Assembly: GCF_003601975.1 (NCBI RefSeq) | Contig: NZ_QZWZ01000012.1 | Span: 62,001 to 126,000, forward strand | DNA length: 64,000 nucleotides | Direction of reading: 5' to 3' | Origin: Mesorhizobium waimense | Lineage (GTDB): Bacteria; Pseudomonadota; Alphaproteobacteria; Rhizobiales; Rhizobiaceae | Shown: positions 18,056-31,887 of the stretch, one piece after another | How the letters are laid out: the number at the start of each line of letters is the position of its first letter | How positions within the stretch are numbered: position 1 is the stretch's first letter | Made by a program: the position numbers and the translations under genes | The notes under the pieces: generated by a model | What the model was told of the DNA's origin: nothing | Seen by the model: only the letters and a program-made list of their open reading frames with translations | Databases searched by the model: none

Positions 18056-18077
18056 GCGCGGAAAGAAGAGAAGACGG

Positions 18078-18103
18078 AAAAGGGGCCAAAGCGGCCCCTT
18101 TTT
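18078..18103 (+). terminator. rho-independent terminator after rpoC
   Basis: Stem AAAAGGGGCC/GGCCCCTTTT with loop AAAGC and five T, 22 bases after the rpoC stop codon. Confidence 0.9.
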
Positions 18104-18141
18104 CGCGTTTTGGTTTCCACATCCGGATTGGAGAAGAAACG

Positions 18142-18810
18142 ATGAGTAACAAGAAGAGCTGGACGGCCGTCGACGACTACATCTTTGCCTCGCTGTTTGA
18201 ACCAGACCCCGTCCTCGATGCCGTTCTGGCGACCAATTACGATCAGGGCCTGCCGGCGATCGATGTTTCGCCGGCGCAAGGCAAGCTGCTCTCGCTGCTG
18301 GCGCGCATGCGAGGGGCGAAGAGAATTCTCGAGATCGGCACGCTGGGCGGCTACTCGACGATCTGGATGGCGCGCGGGCTGCCATCAGATGGCAAGATCG
18401 TGACGCTCGAACTCGATCCGCACCATGCCAGCGTCGCGCGGTCGAATTTCGAGCTGGCAGGGGTGTCGGACCGGGTCGACCTTCGGGTCGGGCCGGCGCT
18501 GCAATCCCTTGCGGCGCTGGATGCCGAGAACGCCGGACCGTTCGATCTCATCTTCATCGACGCCGACAAGCCGAACAACCCGAACTATCTATCCTGGGCC
18601 ATGCGCCTTTCAAGGGCGGGGACAGTCATCGTTTGCGACAACGTGATCCGCGACGGAGCGGTGCTCGATGAGGACGGCCGCGACACTAATGTGGAGGGGG
18701 CACGGGCGGCGTTCTCGTTCATCGGCGGCGACAAGCGCCTGGACGGCACCGCCATCCAGACGGTCGGCGCCAAGGGCTATGACGGCTTTGCCATCGCGAT
18801 CGTCAATTGA
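18142..18810 (+). CDS. Class I SAM-dependent O-methyltransferase
   Basis: 222 residues of the caffeoyl-CoA/catechol O-methyltransferase-like family (type 3). SAM-binding motif I is EIGTLGGYST (about 66-75), the acidic ribose-binding residue follows in VTLELDP, and the metal-binding FIDADKPNN (about 139-147) and CDNV are present. It likely methylates a catechol- or hydroxy-bearing small molecule in the cytoplasm; the substrate is not predictable. It stands alone after the rpoC terminator, with its own GGAG ribosome binding site. Confidence 0.88.
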   Translation: MSNKKSWTAVDDYIFASLFEPDPVLDAVLATNYDQGLPAIDVSPAQGKLLSLLARMRGAKRILEIGTLGGYSTIWMARGLPSDGKIVTLELDPHHASVARSNFELAGVSDRVDLRVGPALQSLAALDAENAGPFDLIFIDADKPNNPNYLSWAMRLSRAGTVIVCDNVIRDGAVLDEDGRDTNVEGARAAFSFIGGDKRLDGTAIQTVGAKGYDGFAIAIVN

Positions 18811-18847
18811 CGACTGAGCCAGATACGCAAAACGGCAGACGACGCTC

Positions 18848-19783
18848 TCAGTCGAAAAACGCTTCCACCACATTGCGCCTGCCGAGCATGAAGGCATCGG
18901 CGACATGCTGGAGCGGGGCGAGATCGACGTCGGAGACGCCGGCACGCACGATCTCGGCGAAGCGCTTGTAGAGCATCGGGTATTCCGCTTCTGGCTCTTC
19001 ATGAACGATCTTGCCGTCGATGGCGAGCTTCGAGCCGCCGCCGGAAAGCACCATATTGCCCTGGTCGGTCTCGGCCAGGATGTCCCAGCTCTGCGGGCCG
19101 GTCTGGAGCCAGTCGAGTTCCATCGTCACCGGCAATCCGTTCGAGGTGCGGAAGGTGACATGCGCTGCGACAGGCGACGCGCGGTTCTCCGGGAAATCGA
19201 GGACGGCAGACGTGATGAACATTGCCGGCAAGATATGGGTCGCGATCGACAGCGCATTGATGCCGGGATCGAAGACGCCGAAGCCGCCCGGAGCCCAGAT
19301 CCACTCCTGGTTCGGGTGCCAGCGACGCACGTCTTCCTTCCAGTTGATAGCGGCCGACTTGATGCTGGCCGATGCCAGGAAAGCACGCGCGGCTTCGACC
19401 GCCGGCGCATAGCGCGAGTGCCAGCTGGCGAACAGCGAGACGCCGTTAGCCGCCGCCAGCGCCTTCAAATCCTCGACCTCGCTGACCGTGGCGCCTGGCG
19501 GCTTTTCCAGGAAGACATGCTTCTTCGCCATCAGCGCGGTGCGCGCGGCGTCGTAGCGGAACTGCGGCGGCATGCAGAGCGAAACGGCTTCGAGTTCCGG
19601 CACGGCGTCGAGCATCGCCTCGATGACATGGAAATTCGGAATGCCGTCGACCTTGCCATGCCGGCTGGCGGCGGCGACGAGACGATAATCCGCGTCTTTC
19701 GCCAGAGCCGGAAGGTGCTGGTCGCGGACGATCTTTCCGACGCCGACGATGCCGAGCTTGATGGGACCATTGTTCGAAGGCAT
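18848..19783 (-). CDS. Sugar 1-dehydrogenase (L-arabinose/D-galactose type), Gfo/Idh/MocA family
   Basis: 311 residues. The Rossmann motif GIVGVGKI (11-18) and the catalytic EKPP (93-96, Lys94) define the Gfo/Idh/MocA family. The stretch KEDVRRWHPNQEWIW plus FDPGINALSI closely resembles, from memory, the L-arabinose 1-dehydrogenase of Azospirillum and the galactose 1-dehydrogenase of Pseudomonas. Those NAD(P)-dependent enzymes oxidise the sugar to its lactone at the head of the non-phosphorylative pathway. No other pathway gene is next to it, so it may act alone or with distant genes. It is transcribed against its ribosomal neighbours. Family firm; sugar specificity moderate. Confidence 0.82.
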   Translation of the reverse strand: MPSNNGPIKLGIVGVGKIVRDQHLPALAKDADYRLVAAASRHGKVDGIPNFHVIEAMLDAVPELEAVSLCMPPQFRYDAARTALMAKKHVFLEKPPGATVSEVEDLKALAAANGVSLFASWHSRYAPAVEAARAFLASASIKSAAINWKEDVRRWHPNQEWIWAPGGFGVFDPGINALSIATHILPAMFITSAVLDFPENRASPVAAHVTFRTSNGLPVTMELDWLQTGPQSWDILAETDQGNMVLSGGGSKLAIDGKIVHEEPEAEYPMLYKRFAEIVRAGVSDVDLAPLQHVADAFMLGRRNVVEAFFD

Positions 19784-19893
19784 GGGGACTCCGCAGATTG
19801 GAATTTTGCCTGGTTCTTAGCAGAGAACCAGTGTCGGGCAAGCCGAGCGAGGTGGGCGCGGCGACGAGGGCAAGGAGCCGGCGATTCTCTCGG

Positions 19894-20175
19894 TCAGATC
19901 GCCACGTCGAAGGTGACGATCGACACTTCGCCTTCGAGCGCACCTTGATAGGCCGACAGATGCGGCTCGTCGTCGGGAATGCCGTCCATGTCACCGATCT
20001 GATCGAGCTCGGCCTCGGCATAGCCCTCGGCGGCGAGCGATTCGAGCGCGCGGCGCACCGCCGAATCGTCATCGGGCGCGACCAGCATCACATGGACGCC
20101 TTCCGGCTTGCCGCCCTTCTTCTTCCAGACGCGGCCGGTGATGATGGTGACCGGGCGCTCCTCATTGTCGTTCAC
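19894..20175 (-). CDS. Conserved small hypothetical protein
   Basis: 93 residues starting at GTG 20175 behind AGAGGAAT. It is acidic, with a short basic patch (WKKKGGKPEG, about 17-26) followed by HVMLVAPDDDSAVRRALESLAAEGY, which reads like a beta-alpha ferredoxin-like fold, and a tail ending in VTFDVAI. No named domain is recognised. It lies between the sugar dehydrogenase and the str leader and has normal codon use for the window, so I judge it real. Confidence 0.65.
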   Translation of the reverse strand: MNDNEERPVTIITGRVWKKKGGKPEGVHVMLVAPDDDSAVRRALESLAAEGYAEAELDQIGDMDGIPDDEPHLSAYQGALEGEVSIVTFDVAI

Positions 20176-20648
20176 GGGCTGATTCCTCTAGAGACCGGGC
20201 GGGCGAGGGGATTTGGACTGTTCATGTCGCCTTTTGGCATGAAGCCTTGGCTGACAACAGCCACAAGCCGGTCACTTTCTTCCTCGCCCATGCAAAATTG
20301 CGAAAGAAAATTACATGCGCTTTTCGCATGGCTGCCAAGCCCTGGTTGCGGCGCAATATTTGGTGCCGCGGGGTTGACGGCCATCGGGCTTGCGAGTAGA
20401 AGCCGCCCAGTCAGAACCGATGTGAGGCTCTCCCTTCCGAAGCGACGCGCTTTGGAGTTTGCCTCAAACAGGGTTCGTTTTACGAGCGAAAAGACATTTC
20501 CGGCGCGCATGAAGCGGTTTCCGCTTCCTCTGCAATTTGTTCGGGCAGGACCGCGAGGCGCGGTTTGTGGCCCGAATTTGCGTATGGAAACGACGCTTTG
20601 AGCGGCCCTGACCGGGCAAGACACGGAATTGAGAGACAAGAGGGTTTA
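20176..20648. other. 473-bp leader region upstream of rpsL
   Basis: No credible gene on either strand; reading frames here have unusual composition. The region carries the str promoter candidate (20374-20402) and about 245 bases of transcribed leader before rpsL, long enough for regulation by a ribosomal protein. I recognise no specific RNA motif in it. Confidence 0.6.
20374..20402 (+). promoter_or_regulatory. candidate promoter of the str operon
   Basis: TTGACG, a 17-base spacer, TAGAAG. The -35 is a five-of-six consensus match and the spacing is ideal. It is the only strong candidate in the 473-bp region before rpsL. Confidence 0.45.
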
Positions 20649-21020
20649 ATGCCTACCGTCAACCAGCTGATCCGCAAGCCGCGCCTGGCGCCGGTGAAGC
20701 GCAACAAGGTCCCGGCCATGCAGCAGAACCCGCAGAAGCGGGGCGTCTGCACGCGCGTCTACACCACGACGCCGAAGAAGCCGAATTCGGCGCTGCGCAA
20801 GGTGGCCAAGATCCGTCTGACCAATGGTTTTGAAGTGATCGGCTACATCCCCGGCGAAGGCCACAACCTTCAGGAGCACTCCGTGGTCATGATCCGCGGC
20901 GGCCGCGTGAAGGATCTTCCGGGCGTCCGCTATCATATCATTCGCGGCGTGCTCGACACGCAGGGTGTGAAGAACCGCAAGCAGCGCCGTTCGAAATACG
21001 GTGCCAAGCGTCCGAAGTAA
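20649..21020 (+). CDS. rpsL: 30S ribosomal protein S12
   Basis: 123 residues, at the decoding centre of the 30S subunit. Lys43 in [13 protein letters not shown] and the second conserved loop ([15 protein letters not shown]) are wild type, so no streptomycin-resistance substitution is visible. ATG 20649 gives the universal [11 protein letters not shown] start. First gene of the str-S10-spc-alpha cluster; rpsG follows after 62 bases. Confidence 0.99.
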   Translation: MPTVNQLIRKPRLAPVKRNKVPAMQQNPQKRGVCTRVYTTTPKKPNSALRKVAKIRLTNGFEVIGYIPGEGHNLQEHSVVMIRGGRVKDLPGVRYHIIRGVLDTQGVKNRKQRRSKYGAKRPK

Positions 21021-21070
21021 GGTTTTCCGGCTTCGGCGCTTTTTTTGACTGCGCCGTGCCTTGAGATTGA

Positions 21071-21553
<483 letters not shown>

Positions 21554-21582
21554 AGCGCGAACGAGACTGAGAGGCACCTCCC

Positions 21583-23673
<2,091 letters not shown>

Positions 23674-23773
23674 GAATGCCTGTGCCACCGGAACCGCAGT
23701 TCTTGCGCGTTTCCGGGACGGTTAGAGCGAATATCAATTTCCCCGAGCGGGTAAAGTAAGACGGAGAACCACA

Positions 23774-24949
<1,176 letters not shown>

Positions 24950-24974
24950 TTTGGACTTAAACCGATCTGTCGCG

Positions 24975-24995
24975 GGCGCGGGAGTTGCCCGCGCC
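24975..24995 (+). promoter_or_regulatory. hairpin between tuf copy 2 and rpsJ
   Basis: GGCGCGGG/CCCGCGCC, an 8-bp all-G/C stem with a five-base loop and no T tract. It probably modulates read-through or RNA stability between the str and S10 parts rather than terminating fully. Confidence 0.5.
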
Positions 24996-25018
24996 GCGCC
25001 AGAACAAGGAAGTGACGC

Positions 25019-25327
25019 ATGAACGGACAGAATATCCGCATCCGCCTGAAGGCGTTTGATCACCGGGTGCTCGACGCCTCGACACGGGAAATCGTGTCGA
25101 CGGCTAAGCGCACCGGCGCCAACGTCCGCGGCCCCATTCCGCTGCCGACGCGGATCGAAAAGTTTACGGTCAACCGGTCGCCTCACGTCGACAAGAAGAG
25201 CCGCGAGCAGTTCGAGATGCGCACGCACAAGCGTCTGCTCGACATCGTCGATCCGACCCCGCAGACGGTCGATGCTTTGATGAAGCTCGATCTGGCCGCC
25301 GGTGTGGACGTCGAGATCAAGCTCTAA
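25019..25327 (+). CDS. rpsJ: 30S ribosomal protein S10
   Basis: 102 residues, typical length; contains [14 protein letters not shown] and the rRNA-binding [26 protein letters not shown] loop region. As NusE it also joins NusB and NusG in antitermination. It opens the S10 part of the cluster, 69 bases after tuf. Confidence 0.99.
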   Translation: MNGQNIRIRLKAFDHRVLDASTREIVSTAKRTGANVRGPIPLPTRIEKFTVNRSPHVDKKSREQFEMRTHKRLLDIVDPTPQTVDALMKLDLAAGVDVEIKL

Positions 25328-25388
25328 GGGAATGAGAGCGCGGTAAGGGGCGGTGCCCCTGGCCCGGAACTCTAAAGGAATTGAACCG

Positions 25389-26117
25389 ATGCGTTCAGGT
25401 GTGATTGCAAAGAAGGTGGGAATGACCCGCATCTATAATGATGCCGGGGAGCATGTTCCCGTCACCGTTCTCCAGATGGAGAACTGCCAGGTCGTGGCGC
25501 AGCGCACGCAGGAGAAGAACGGCTATACCGCCGTCCAGCTCGGCGTTGGCCTTGCCAAGGTGAAGAACACGTCGAAGGCGATGCGCGGCCATTTCGCGAC
25601 CGCTTCCGTCGAGCCGAAGGCGAAGGTCGCCGAGTTCCGCGTCTCCGCCGACAACATGATCGATGTCGGCGCCGAGATCACGGTCGAGCACTTCGTCGCC
25701 GGCCAGAAGGTCGATGTGACGGGCACGACGATCGGCAAGGGTTTTCAGGGCGTCATCAAGCGTCACCACATGGGTGGTGGCCGCGCGACGCACGGTAACT
25801 CGGTGTCGCACCGTACGCACGGCTCGACCGGCCAGCGCCAGGACCCGGGCAAGGTGTTCAAGGGCAAGCATATGGCTGGCCACATGGGCGACACTCGCGT
25901 CACCACGCAGAATGTCGAGATCGTTTCGACCGACGCCGATCGCGGCCTGATCCTGATCCGCGGTGCGGTTCCCGGGTCGAAGGGCGCTTGGATCCTGGTC
26001 CGCGACGCCGCCAAGGTTGCGCTGCCGGCCAATGCTCCGAAGCCTGCCGCGATCCGTGCCGTTGCTGCCGAAAGTGGCGCCAAGAACGATGCCCCGGCCA
26101 CAGAGGGAGCGGAATAA
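25389..26117 (+). CDS. rplC: 50S ribosomal protein L3
   Basis: 242 residues with the start [16 protein letters not shown] and the peptidyl-transferase-proximal loop (GHHMGGG-type: [24 protein letters not shown]). An Ala/Pro-rich extension of about 25 residues ends the protein, as in other Rhizobiales. ATG 25389 is preferred to an in-frame codon at 25353. Its stop codon overlaps the rplD start by one base. Confidence 0.99.
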   Translation: MRSGVIAKKVGMTRIYNDAGEHVPVTVLQMENCQVVAQRTQEKNGYTAVQLGVGLAKVKNTSKAMRGHFATASVEPKAKVAEFRVSADNMIDVGAEITVEHFVAGQKVDVTGTTIGKGFQGVIKRHHMGGGRATHGNSVSHRTHGSTGQRQDPGKVFKGKHMAGHMGDTRVTTQNVEIVSTDADRGLILIRGAVPGSKGAWILVRDAAKVALPANAPKPAAIRAVAAESGAKNDAPATEGAE

Positions 26118-26737
26118 TGGACGTCAAGATCACAACGCTGGGCGGCAAAGACGCCGGCAAGGTGAAACTCTCCGAGGAGATTTTCGGCCTTGATCCGCGC
26201 GAGGACATCCTGCAGCGCGTCGTGCGCTGGCAACTGGCCAAGAAGCAGCAGGGCACGCACAAGGCCAAGGGCCGCGCCGAGATCGCGCGCACCGGCGCCA
26301 AGATGTACAAGCAGAAGGGTACGGGCCGCGCCCGTCACCATTCGGCACGCGCTCCGCAGTTCCGCGGCGGCGGCAAGGCCCATGGCCCGGTCGTTCGCAG
26401 CCACGAGCACGACCTGCCGAAGAAGGTTCGCGCGCTCGGCCTCAAGCATGCTCTCTCGGCCAAGGCCAAGAGCGCGTCGATCATCGTCATCGACGAGCTG
26501 AAGCTGACCGAGGCCAAGACAAAGGCGCTGATCGCGAATTTCGCGACGCTCGGCCTGACCAACGCCTTGGTGATCGGCGGTGCCGAGCTTGACCAGAACT
26601 TCAAGCTGGCGGCGACGAACATCCCGAACATCGACGTGCTGCCCATCCAGGGCATCAACGTCTACGACATTCTGCGCCGCGGCACGCTGGTCCTTTCGAA
26701 GGCCGCCGTCGAGGCTCTCGAGGAGCGCTTCAAATGA
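26117..26737 (+). CDS. rplD: 50S ribosomal protein L4
   Basis: 206 residues. The extended loop lining the exit tunnel is present ([30 protein letters not shown] region). It starts at ATG 26117, sharing one base with the rplC stop, and overlaps rplW by four bases (ATGA), so all three are translationally coupled. In E. coli L4 represses the S10 operon; whether it does so here cannot be seen. Confidence 0.99.
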   Translation: MDVKITTLGGKDAGKVKLSEEIFGLDPREDILQRVVRWQLAKKQQGTHKAKGRAEIARTGAKMYKQKGTGRARHHSARAPQFRGGGKAHGPVVRSHEHDLPKKVRALGLKHALSAKAKSASIIVIDELKLTEAKTKALIANFATLGLTNALVIGGAELDQNFKLAATNIPNIDVLPIQGINVYDILRRGTLVLSKAAVEALEERFK

Positions 26738-27027
26738 CCGACCTTCGTCACTACGACGTGATCGTCTCGCCGGCGATCACCGAAAAGTCGACCATGGCTT
26801 CCGAGAACAACCAGGTCGTCTTCAACGTCGCCAAGAAGGCGTCGAAGCCGGAAATCAAGGCCGCTGTCGAAGCGCTGTTTGGCGTCAAGGTGATGGCCGT
26901 GAACACGCTTGTCCGCAAGGGCAAGATCAAGCGCTTCCGCGGCACGATCGGCCGCCAGAGCGACGTCAAGAAGGCGGTAGTGACGCTGGCCGATGGCCAG
27001 TCGATCGACGTCGCGACGGGTCTCTGA
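26734..27027 (+). CDS. rplW: 50S ribosomal protein L23
   Basis: 97 residues at the tunnel exit, where SRP and trigger factor dock. It begins [20 protein letters not shown] and has the conserved [19 protein letters not shown] segment. It overlaps the end of rplD by four bases and precedes rplB by 22. Confidence 0.99.
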   Translation: MTDLRHYDVIVSPAITEKSTMASENNQVVFNVAKKASKPEIKAAVEALFGVKVMAVNTLVRKGKIKRFRGTIGRQSDVKKAVVTLADGQSIDVATGL

Positions 27028-27049
27028 GCTAGGCCGCGAGGACAGGACA

Positions 27050-27883
27050 ATGGCACTTAAAAAATTCAACCCGGTAACGCCGAGCACCCGCCAGCTGGTC
27101 ATCGTCGACCGCTCGGGCCTCTACAAGGGCAAGCCCGTCAAGGGCCTGACCGAGGGCCTGACCAAGTCGGGCGGCCGCAACAATCACGGCCGCATCACTG
27201 CGCGCTTCATCGGCGGCGGTCACAAGCGTACGTACCGCATCATCGACTTCAAGCGCCGCAAGTTCGACGTCGTCGGCACGGTCGAGCGCATTGAATACGA
27301 TCCGAACCGCAGCGCCTTCATCGCTCTGATCAAGTACGACGATGGCGAGCTGTCCTACATCATCGCCCCGCAGCGCCTTGCCGCCGGCGACAAGATCGTG
27401 TCCGGAGAAGCGGTCGACGTGAAGCCGGGCAATGCGATGCCGCTGGCCTCGATGCCGGTCGGCACGATCGTCCACAACATCGAGCTGAAGCCGGGCAAGG
27501 GCGCCCAGGTTGCCCGTTCGGCTGGCGGCTACGCCCAGCTCGTCGGACGTGACCAGGGCATGGCGATCCTGCGCCTCAACTCGGGCGAGCAGCGCGTCGT
27601 GCACGGCTCCTGCATGGCGACCGTCGGCGCGGTGTCGAACCCCGACCACGGCAACATCAATGACGGCAAGGCAGGCCGCACCGTATGGCGCGGCAAGCGC
27701 CCGCACAATCGCGGCGTGACCATGAACCCGGTCGACCATCCGCACGGCGGCGGCGAAGGCCGCACGTCGGGTGGCCGTCATCCGGTTTCGCCCTGGGGCA
27801 AGCCGACCAAGGGCAAGAAGACGCGGTCCAACAAGGCGACCGACAAGTTCATCCTGCGCTCGCGCCATCAGCGCAAGAGCTAA
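27050..27883 (+). CDS. rplB: 50S ribosomal protein L2
   Basis: 277 residues. The C-terminal signature [14 protein letters not shown] contains the conserved His near the peptidyl transferase centre. ATG 27050 gives [15 protein letters not shown]; an upstream in-frame codon at 26993 lies inside rplW and is rejected. The basic C-terminus ends RSRHQRKS. Confidence 0.99.
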   Translation: MALKKFNPVTPSTRQLVIVDRSGLYKGKPVKGLTEGLTKSGGRNNHGRITARFIGGGHKRTYRIIDFKRRKFDVVGTVERIEYDPNRSAFIALIKYDDGELSYIIAPQRLAAGDKIVSGEAVDVKPGNAMPLASMPVGTIVHNIELKPGKGAQVARSAGGYAQLVGRDQGMAILRLNSGEQRVVHGSCMATVGAVSNPDHGNINDGKAGRTVWRGKRPHNRGVTMNPVDHPHGGGEGRTSGGRHPVSPWGKPTKGKKTRSNKATDKFILRSRHQRKS

Positions 27884-27899
27884 GAAGAGGTAACGCCAA

Positions 27900-28178
27900 G
27901 TGACTCGTTCTATTTGGAAAGGCCCCTTCATCGACGGCTACCTTCTCAAGAAGGTGGACAAGGTTCGTGAAGGTGGTCGCAATGAGGTGATCAAGATGTG
28001 GAGCCGCCGCTCCACCATCCTGCCGCAGTTCGTCGGCTTCACCTTCGGTGTCTACAACGGCCAGAAGCATGTTCCCGTCTCCGTGAACGAGGACATGGTC
28101 GGTCACAAGTTCGGTGAATTCGCTCCGACCCGGACCTATTACGGTCACGGCGCGGATAAGAAGGCGAAGAGGAAATAA
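27900..28178 (+). CDS. rpsS: 30S ribosomal protein S19
   Basis: 92 residues starting at GTG 27900 ([18 protein letters not shown]) behind AAGAGGTAACG. The [13 protein letters not shown] signature of S19 is at the C-terminal third. Only two bases separate it from rplV. Confidence 0.99.
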   Translation: MTRSIWKGPFIDGYLLKKVDKVREGGRNEVIKMWSRRSTILPQFVGFTFGVYNGQKHVPVSVNEDMVGHKFGEFAPTRTYYGHGADKKAKRK

Positions 28179-28180
28179 TC

Positions 28181-28570
28181 ATGGGCAAGGCCAAAGCTCC
28201 GCGCAGGCTTGCTGACAACGAAGCGCGCGCCGTTCTGCGCACGATCCGTATCAGCCCGCAGAAGCTGAACCTGGTTGCCGCGCTGATCCGCGGCAAGAAG
28301 GTCGCGACAGCGCTTTCCGACCTCGAATTCTCGGCCAAGCGGATTTCCGGCACGGTCAAGAAGACGCTGGAATCGGCGATCGCCAACGCGGAAAACAACC
28401 ACGACCTCGACGTCGATGCGCTGATCGTGGCGGAAGCCTATGTCGGCAAGTCGATCGTCATGAAGCGGTTCCATGCCCGTGGCCGTGGTCGCGCCAGCCG
28501 TATCGAGAAGCCGTTCTCGCACCTCACGATCGTCGTTCGTGAAGTCGAGGAAAAAGGGGAGGCCGCATAA
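28181..28570 (+). CDS. rplV: 50S ribosomal protein L22
   Basis: 129 residues. The tunnel-lining beta hairpin ([21 protein letters not shown]) is wild type, so no macrolide-resistance insertion is visible. The last base of its stop codon is the first base of the rpsC start. Confidence 0.99.
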   Translation: MGKAKAPRRLADNEARAVLRTIRISPQKLNLVAALIRGKKVATALSDLEFSAKRISGTVKKTLESAIANAENNHDLDVDALIVAEAYVGKSIVMKRFHARGRGRASRIEKPFSHLTIVVREVEEKGEAA

Positions 28571-29298
28571 TGGGCCAGAAAGTCAATCCGATCGGGCTGC
28601 GTCTCGGCATCAACCGTACCTGGGATTCGCGCTGGTTCGCGAACACCGGCGAATACGGCCAGCTGCTGCATGAGGACATCAAGATCCGCAAGTATCTTGA
28701 GAAGGAACTCAAGCAGGCCGCGATCTCGAAGGTCGTGATCGAGCGTCCGCACAAGAAGTGCCGCGTCACCATCCATGCGGCGCGTCCGGGCCTGATCATC
28801 GGCAAGAAGGGCGCCGACATCGAGAAGCTTCGCAAGAAGCTGATGGAGATGACGAAGTCCGAGACGCACCTCAACATCGTCGAGGTGCGCAAGCCCGAGA
28901 TCGACGCGACGCTGGTCGCCCAGTCGATCGCCCAGCAGCTCGAGCGCCGTATCGCGTTCCGCCGCGCCATGAAGCGCGCCGTGCAGTCGGCAATGCGCCT
29001 CGGTGCCGAAGGCATCCGCATCAACTGCTCGGGACGTCTGGGCGGCGCCGAAATCGCGCGCATGGAATGGTACCGCGAAGGCCGCGTGCCGCTGCATACG
29101 CTGCGCGCCGACGTCGACTACGGCACGGCCGAGGCGAACACCGCCTACGGCATCTGCGGCGTCAAGGTCTGGGTGTTCAAGGGCGAGATCCTTGAGCACG
29201 ACCCGATGGCTTCGGAGCGCCGCGCCACCGAAGGCGATCATTCGCATGGCGGTGGTGGTGGCGAGCGCGAACGCGGTCGCCGTCGCGAAAACGCCTGA
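28570..29298 (+). CDS. rpsC: 30S ribosomal protein S3
   Basis: 242 residues with the KH domain ([16 protein letters not shown]) at the mRNA entry tunnel and the C-terminal domain ([19 protein letters not shown]). It ends with a Gly-rich and Arg/Glu-rich tail ([15 protein letters not shown]), common in alphaproteobacteria. One-base overlap with rplV. Confidence 0.99.
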   Translation: MGQKVNPIGLRLGINRTWDSRWFANTGEYGQLLHEDIKIRKYLEKELKQAAISKVVIERPHKKCRVTIHAARPGLIIGKKGADIEKLRKKLMEMTKSETHLNIVEVRKPEIDATLVAQSIAQQLERRIAFRRAMKRAVQSAMRLGAEGIRINCSGRLGGAEIARMEWYREGRVPLHTLRADVDYGTAEANTAYGICGVKVWVFKGEILEHDPMASERRATEGDHSHGGGGGERERGRRRENA

Positions 29299-29325
29299 GA
29301 CATTTAGGAATTTGGAGTTAGAACG

Positions 29326-29739
29326 ATGCTGCAGCCAAAGCGCACAAAGTTCCGCAAGCAGTTCAAGGGCCGCATCCATGGTACCGCCAAGGGCGGCACC
29401 AACCTGGATTTCGGCGGTTTCGGGCTGAAGGCGCTTGAGCCGAACCGCGTCACCGCGCGCGAGATCGAGGCGGCCCGCCGCGCGATCACCCGCGAGATGA
29501 AGCGCGCTGGCCGCGTCTGGATCCGTATTTTCCCGGACGTGCCGGTCACTTCGAAGCCAACCGAAGTCCGCATGGGCAAGGGCAAGGGCGCGGTCGACTA
29601 CTGGGCGGCGCGCGTCAAGCCCGGCCGCATCATGTTCGAGATCGACGGCGTCAACGAAGAAACCGCCCGTGAGGCGCTGCGTCTCGGCGCGGCCAAGCTC
29701 TCGGTCAGGACGCGCTTCGTACAGCGCATCGCAGAATAA
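29326..29739 (+). CDS. rplP: 50S ribosomal protein L16
   Basis: 137 residues with the start [16 protein letters not shown] and the conserved [20 protein letters not shown] segment that reaches the tRNA elbow. Standard length. rpmC follows after 13 bases. Confidence 0.99.
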   Translation: MLQPKRTKFRKQFKGRIHGTAKGGTNLDFGGFGLKALEPNRVTAREIEAARRAITREMKRAGRVWIRIFPDVPVTSKPTEVRMGKGKGAVDYWAARVKPGRIMFEIDGVNEETAREALRLGAAKLSVRTRFVQRIAE

Positions 29740-29752
29740 GGACGGGCTGATC

Positions 29753-29953
29753 ATGAAAGCCGAAGACATCCGGACCAAGACCCAGGACCAGCTGACCGAC
29801 GATTTGGCCAGCCTGAAGAAGGAGCAGTTCAACCTGCGCTTCCAGAAGGCCACCGGCCAGCTCGAAAAGACCGCGCGCGTGAGGCAGGTCCGCAAGGACA
29901 TTGCGCGTATCAAGACCATCGCCGCGGAAAAGTCCGCGGCCAAGAAGGCTTAA
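29753..29953 (+). CDS. rpmC: 50S ribosomal protein L29
   Basis: 66 residues forming the two-helix L29 fold ([18 protein letters not shown]... [16 protein letters not shown]). ATG 29753 was chosen because AAGGACGGGC precedes it; an in-frame codon at 29669 lies inside rplP. rpsQ follows after 11 bases. Confidence 0.98.
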   Translation: MKAEDIRTKTQDQLTDDLASLKKEQFNLRFQKATGQLEKTARVRQVRKDIARIKTIAAEKSAAKKA

Positions 29954-29964
29954 GGACGAAAACC

Positions 29965-30204
29965 ATGCCAAAGCGCATTCTGCAGGGCACCGTCGTCAGC
30001 GACAAGAACGAGAAGACGGTTGTCGTCAAGGTCGAACGGCGCTTCACGCATCCCGTGATGAAGAAGACCGTGCGCATGACCAAGAAGTACAAGGCGCACG
30101 ACGAGAACAACGCCCACAAGGTTGGCGATCAGGTGTTCATCCAGGAATCGAAGCCGATTTCCAAGGACAAGCGCTGGATCGTCGTGTCTTCGGACCAGGC
30201 GTAA
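29965..30204 (+). CDS. rpsQ: 30S ribosomal protein S17
   Basis: 79 residues, OB-fold. Signature pieces [21 protein letters not shown] and the [10 protein letters not shown] region are in place. Standard length; ATG 29965 follows AAGGACGAAAACC. Confidence 0.99.
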   Translation: MPKRILQGTVVSDKNEKTVVVKVERRFTHPVMKKTVRMTKKYKAHDENNAHKVGDQVFIQESKPISKDKRWIVVSSDQA

Positions 30205-30276
30205 CAAACGAATTTTGGACAGACCGGGGAGGGGTGAAGAACCCGTCCCGTTAAGAAGAGAAGAAGGCGGCCAGTC

Positions 30277-30645
30277 ATGATTCAGATGCAAACAAACCTC
30301 GACGTCGCGGATAATTCCGGCGCTCGTCGTGTCATGTGCATCAAGGTGCTGGGCGGCTCGAAGCGGAAATACGCTTCCGTCGGCGACATCATCGTGGTGT
30401 CGATCAAGGAAGCCATTCCGCGCGGCCGCGTGAAGAAGGGCGATGTGATGAAGGCGGTCGTGGTTCGCACGGCCAAGGACATCCGCCGCCCGGACGGCAG
30501 CGTGATCCGTTTCGACAAGAACGCGGCCGTTCTCGTCGACAACAAGAAAGAGCCGATCGGCACGCGTATCTTCGGACCGGTTCCGCGCGAACTCCGCGCC
30601 AAGAACCACATGAAGATCATCTCGCTCGCGCCTGAAGTGCTGTAA
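30277..30645 (+). CDS. rplN: 50S ribosomal protein L14
   Basis: 122 residues; [28 protein letters not shown] is the classic N-terminus. It sits at the subunit interface. A 72-base gap before it has room for an internal promoter or processing site; I see no clear one. It is the traditional first gene of the spc section. Confidence 0.99.
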   Translation: MIQMQTNLDVADNSGARRVMCIKVLGGSKRKYASVGDIIVVSIKEAIPRGRVKKGDVMKAVVVRTAKDIRRPDGSVIRFDKNAAVLVDNKKEPIGTRIFGPVPRELRAKNHMKIISLAPEVL

Positions 30646-30657
30646 GGAGCCGGACCA

Positions 30658-30972
30658 ATGCAAAAGATTAGAAAAGGCGACAAGGTCGTCGTGCTGGCCG
30701 GCAAGGACAAGGGCCGTTCGGGCGAAGTCCTCTCGGTGCAGCCGAAGGACGACACCGCGCTGGTGCGCGGCGTCAACATGATCCGTCGTCACCAGAAGCA
30801 GTCCCAGTCCCAAGAGGGCGGGATCATCACCAAGGAAGCGCCGATCCAGCTGTCGAACATCGCGCTGGCCGACCCCAAGGATGGCAAGCCGACCCGCGTC
30901 GGTTTCATCTTCCAGAAGGACGGCAAGAAGGTGCGCGTCGCCAAGCGCTCGGGAGAAGTCATCAATGGCTAA
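30658..30972 (+). CDS. rplX: 50S ribosomal protein L24
   Basis: 104 residues with an N-terminal KOW motif ([21 protein letters not shown]) and the [17 protein letters not shown] segment. Overlaps the rplE start by eight bases. Confidence 0.99.
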   Translation: MQKIRKGDKVVVLAGKDKGRSGEVLSVQPKDDTALVRGVNMIRRHQKQSQSQEGGIITKEAPIQLSNIALADPKDGKPTRVGFIFQKDGKKVRVAKRSGEVING

Positions 30973-31543
30973 GGCTCAAACCAAGCAGGCGACTGCCCAG
31001 AACACGCCGCGTCTCAAGCAGGTCTACAACGAGACCATCCGCAAGGCGCTGCAGGAGCAGTTCGGCTACGAAAACGAGATGCAGGTTCCGCGCATCGACA
31101 AGATCGTGCTGAACATGGGTGTCGGCGAAGCGACCGGCGATTCGAAGAAGCCTTCGATCGCGGCCGAAGACCTGGCGATGATTGCCGGCCAGAAGGCTGT
31201 CGTCACCCGCGCTCGCAATTCGATCGCCGGCTTCAAGGTCCGCGAGAAGATGCCGATCGGCGCCAAGGTCACGCTGCGCAAGGAACGCATGTACGAGTTC
31301 CTCGACCGCCTCGTGAACATAGCGCTGCCACGCGTCCGCGACTTCCGCGGACTCAATCCGAAGAGCTTCGATGGCCGTGGCAACTACGCCATGGGCATCA
31401 AGGAACACATCGTGTTCCCGGAGATCAACTACGACAAGGTTGATCAGGTCTGGGGCATGGACGTCATCGTTTGTACGACTGCGAAGACGGACGACGAAGC
31501 CAGGGCATTGCTCAAGGCTTTCAACTTCCCCTTCCGCCAGTAA
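30965..31543 (+). CDS. rplE: 50S ribosomal protein L5
   Basis: 192 residues. It begins [21 protein letters not shown], a slightly extended alphaproteobacterial N-terminus, and has the [13 protein letters not shown] and [16 protein letters not shown] signatures. It binds 5S rRNA and the P-site tRNA. ATG 30965 lies inside rplX, so the pair is translationally coupled. Confidence 0.99.
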   Translation: MAKAQTKQATAQNTPRLKQVYNETIRKALQEQFGYENEMQVPRIDKIVLNMGVGEATGDSKKPSIAAEDLAMIAGQKAVVTRARNSIAGFKVREKMPIGAKVTLRKERMYEFLDRLVNIALPRVRDFRGLNPKSFDGRGNYAMGIKEHIVFPEINYDKVDQVWGMDVIVCTTAKTDDEARALLKAFNFPFRQ

Positions 31544-31569
31544 CGGCAGCGAAAAAGGAAAAATCTGAC

Positions 31570-31875
31570 ATGGCAAAGACCAGCTCAGTCGAGAAGAACA
31601 ACAGGCGCCGGAAGCTTGCGGACCAGTACGCCGCCAAGCGCAAGGTCCTGAAGGACATCATCATGGATCAGTCCAAGCCGATGGAAGAGCGCTTCCGCGC
31701 CCAGTTGAAGCTTGCGGCGCTGCCGCGCAACTCGGCCAAGATCCGCATCCGCAACCGCTGCGAAGTCACCGGCCGTCCGCGTGCCTATTATCGCAAGCTC
31801 AAGGTATCGCGCATCGCGCTTCGTGATCTCGGCAATAACGGCCAGATCCCGGGCCTGGTCAAGTCGAGCTGGTAA
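31570..31875 (+). CDS. rpsN: 30S ribosomal protein S14 (zinc-free form)
   Basis: 101 residues, the long form without CxxC zinc ligands (a single Cys in [17 protein letters not shown]). Expected in a proteobacterium with no separate zinc-regulated S14 nearby. ATG 31570 gives [15 protein letters not shown]. Confidence 0.99.
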   Translation: MAKTSSVEKNNRRRKLADQYAAKRKVLKDIIMDQSKPMEERFRAQLKLAALPRNSAKIRIRNRCEVTGRPRAYYRKLKVSRIALRDLGNNGQIPGLVKSSW

Positions 31876-31887
31876 GGAGGACATAAC

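Noticed and set aside
20172..20639. Minus-strand open frame of 155 residues in the rpsL leader region
   Set aside because: No ribosome binding site, unusual composition, and the region looks like an operon leader.
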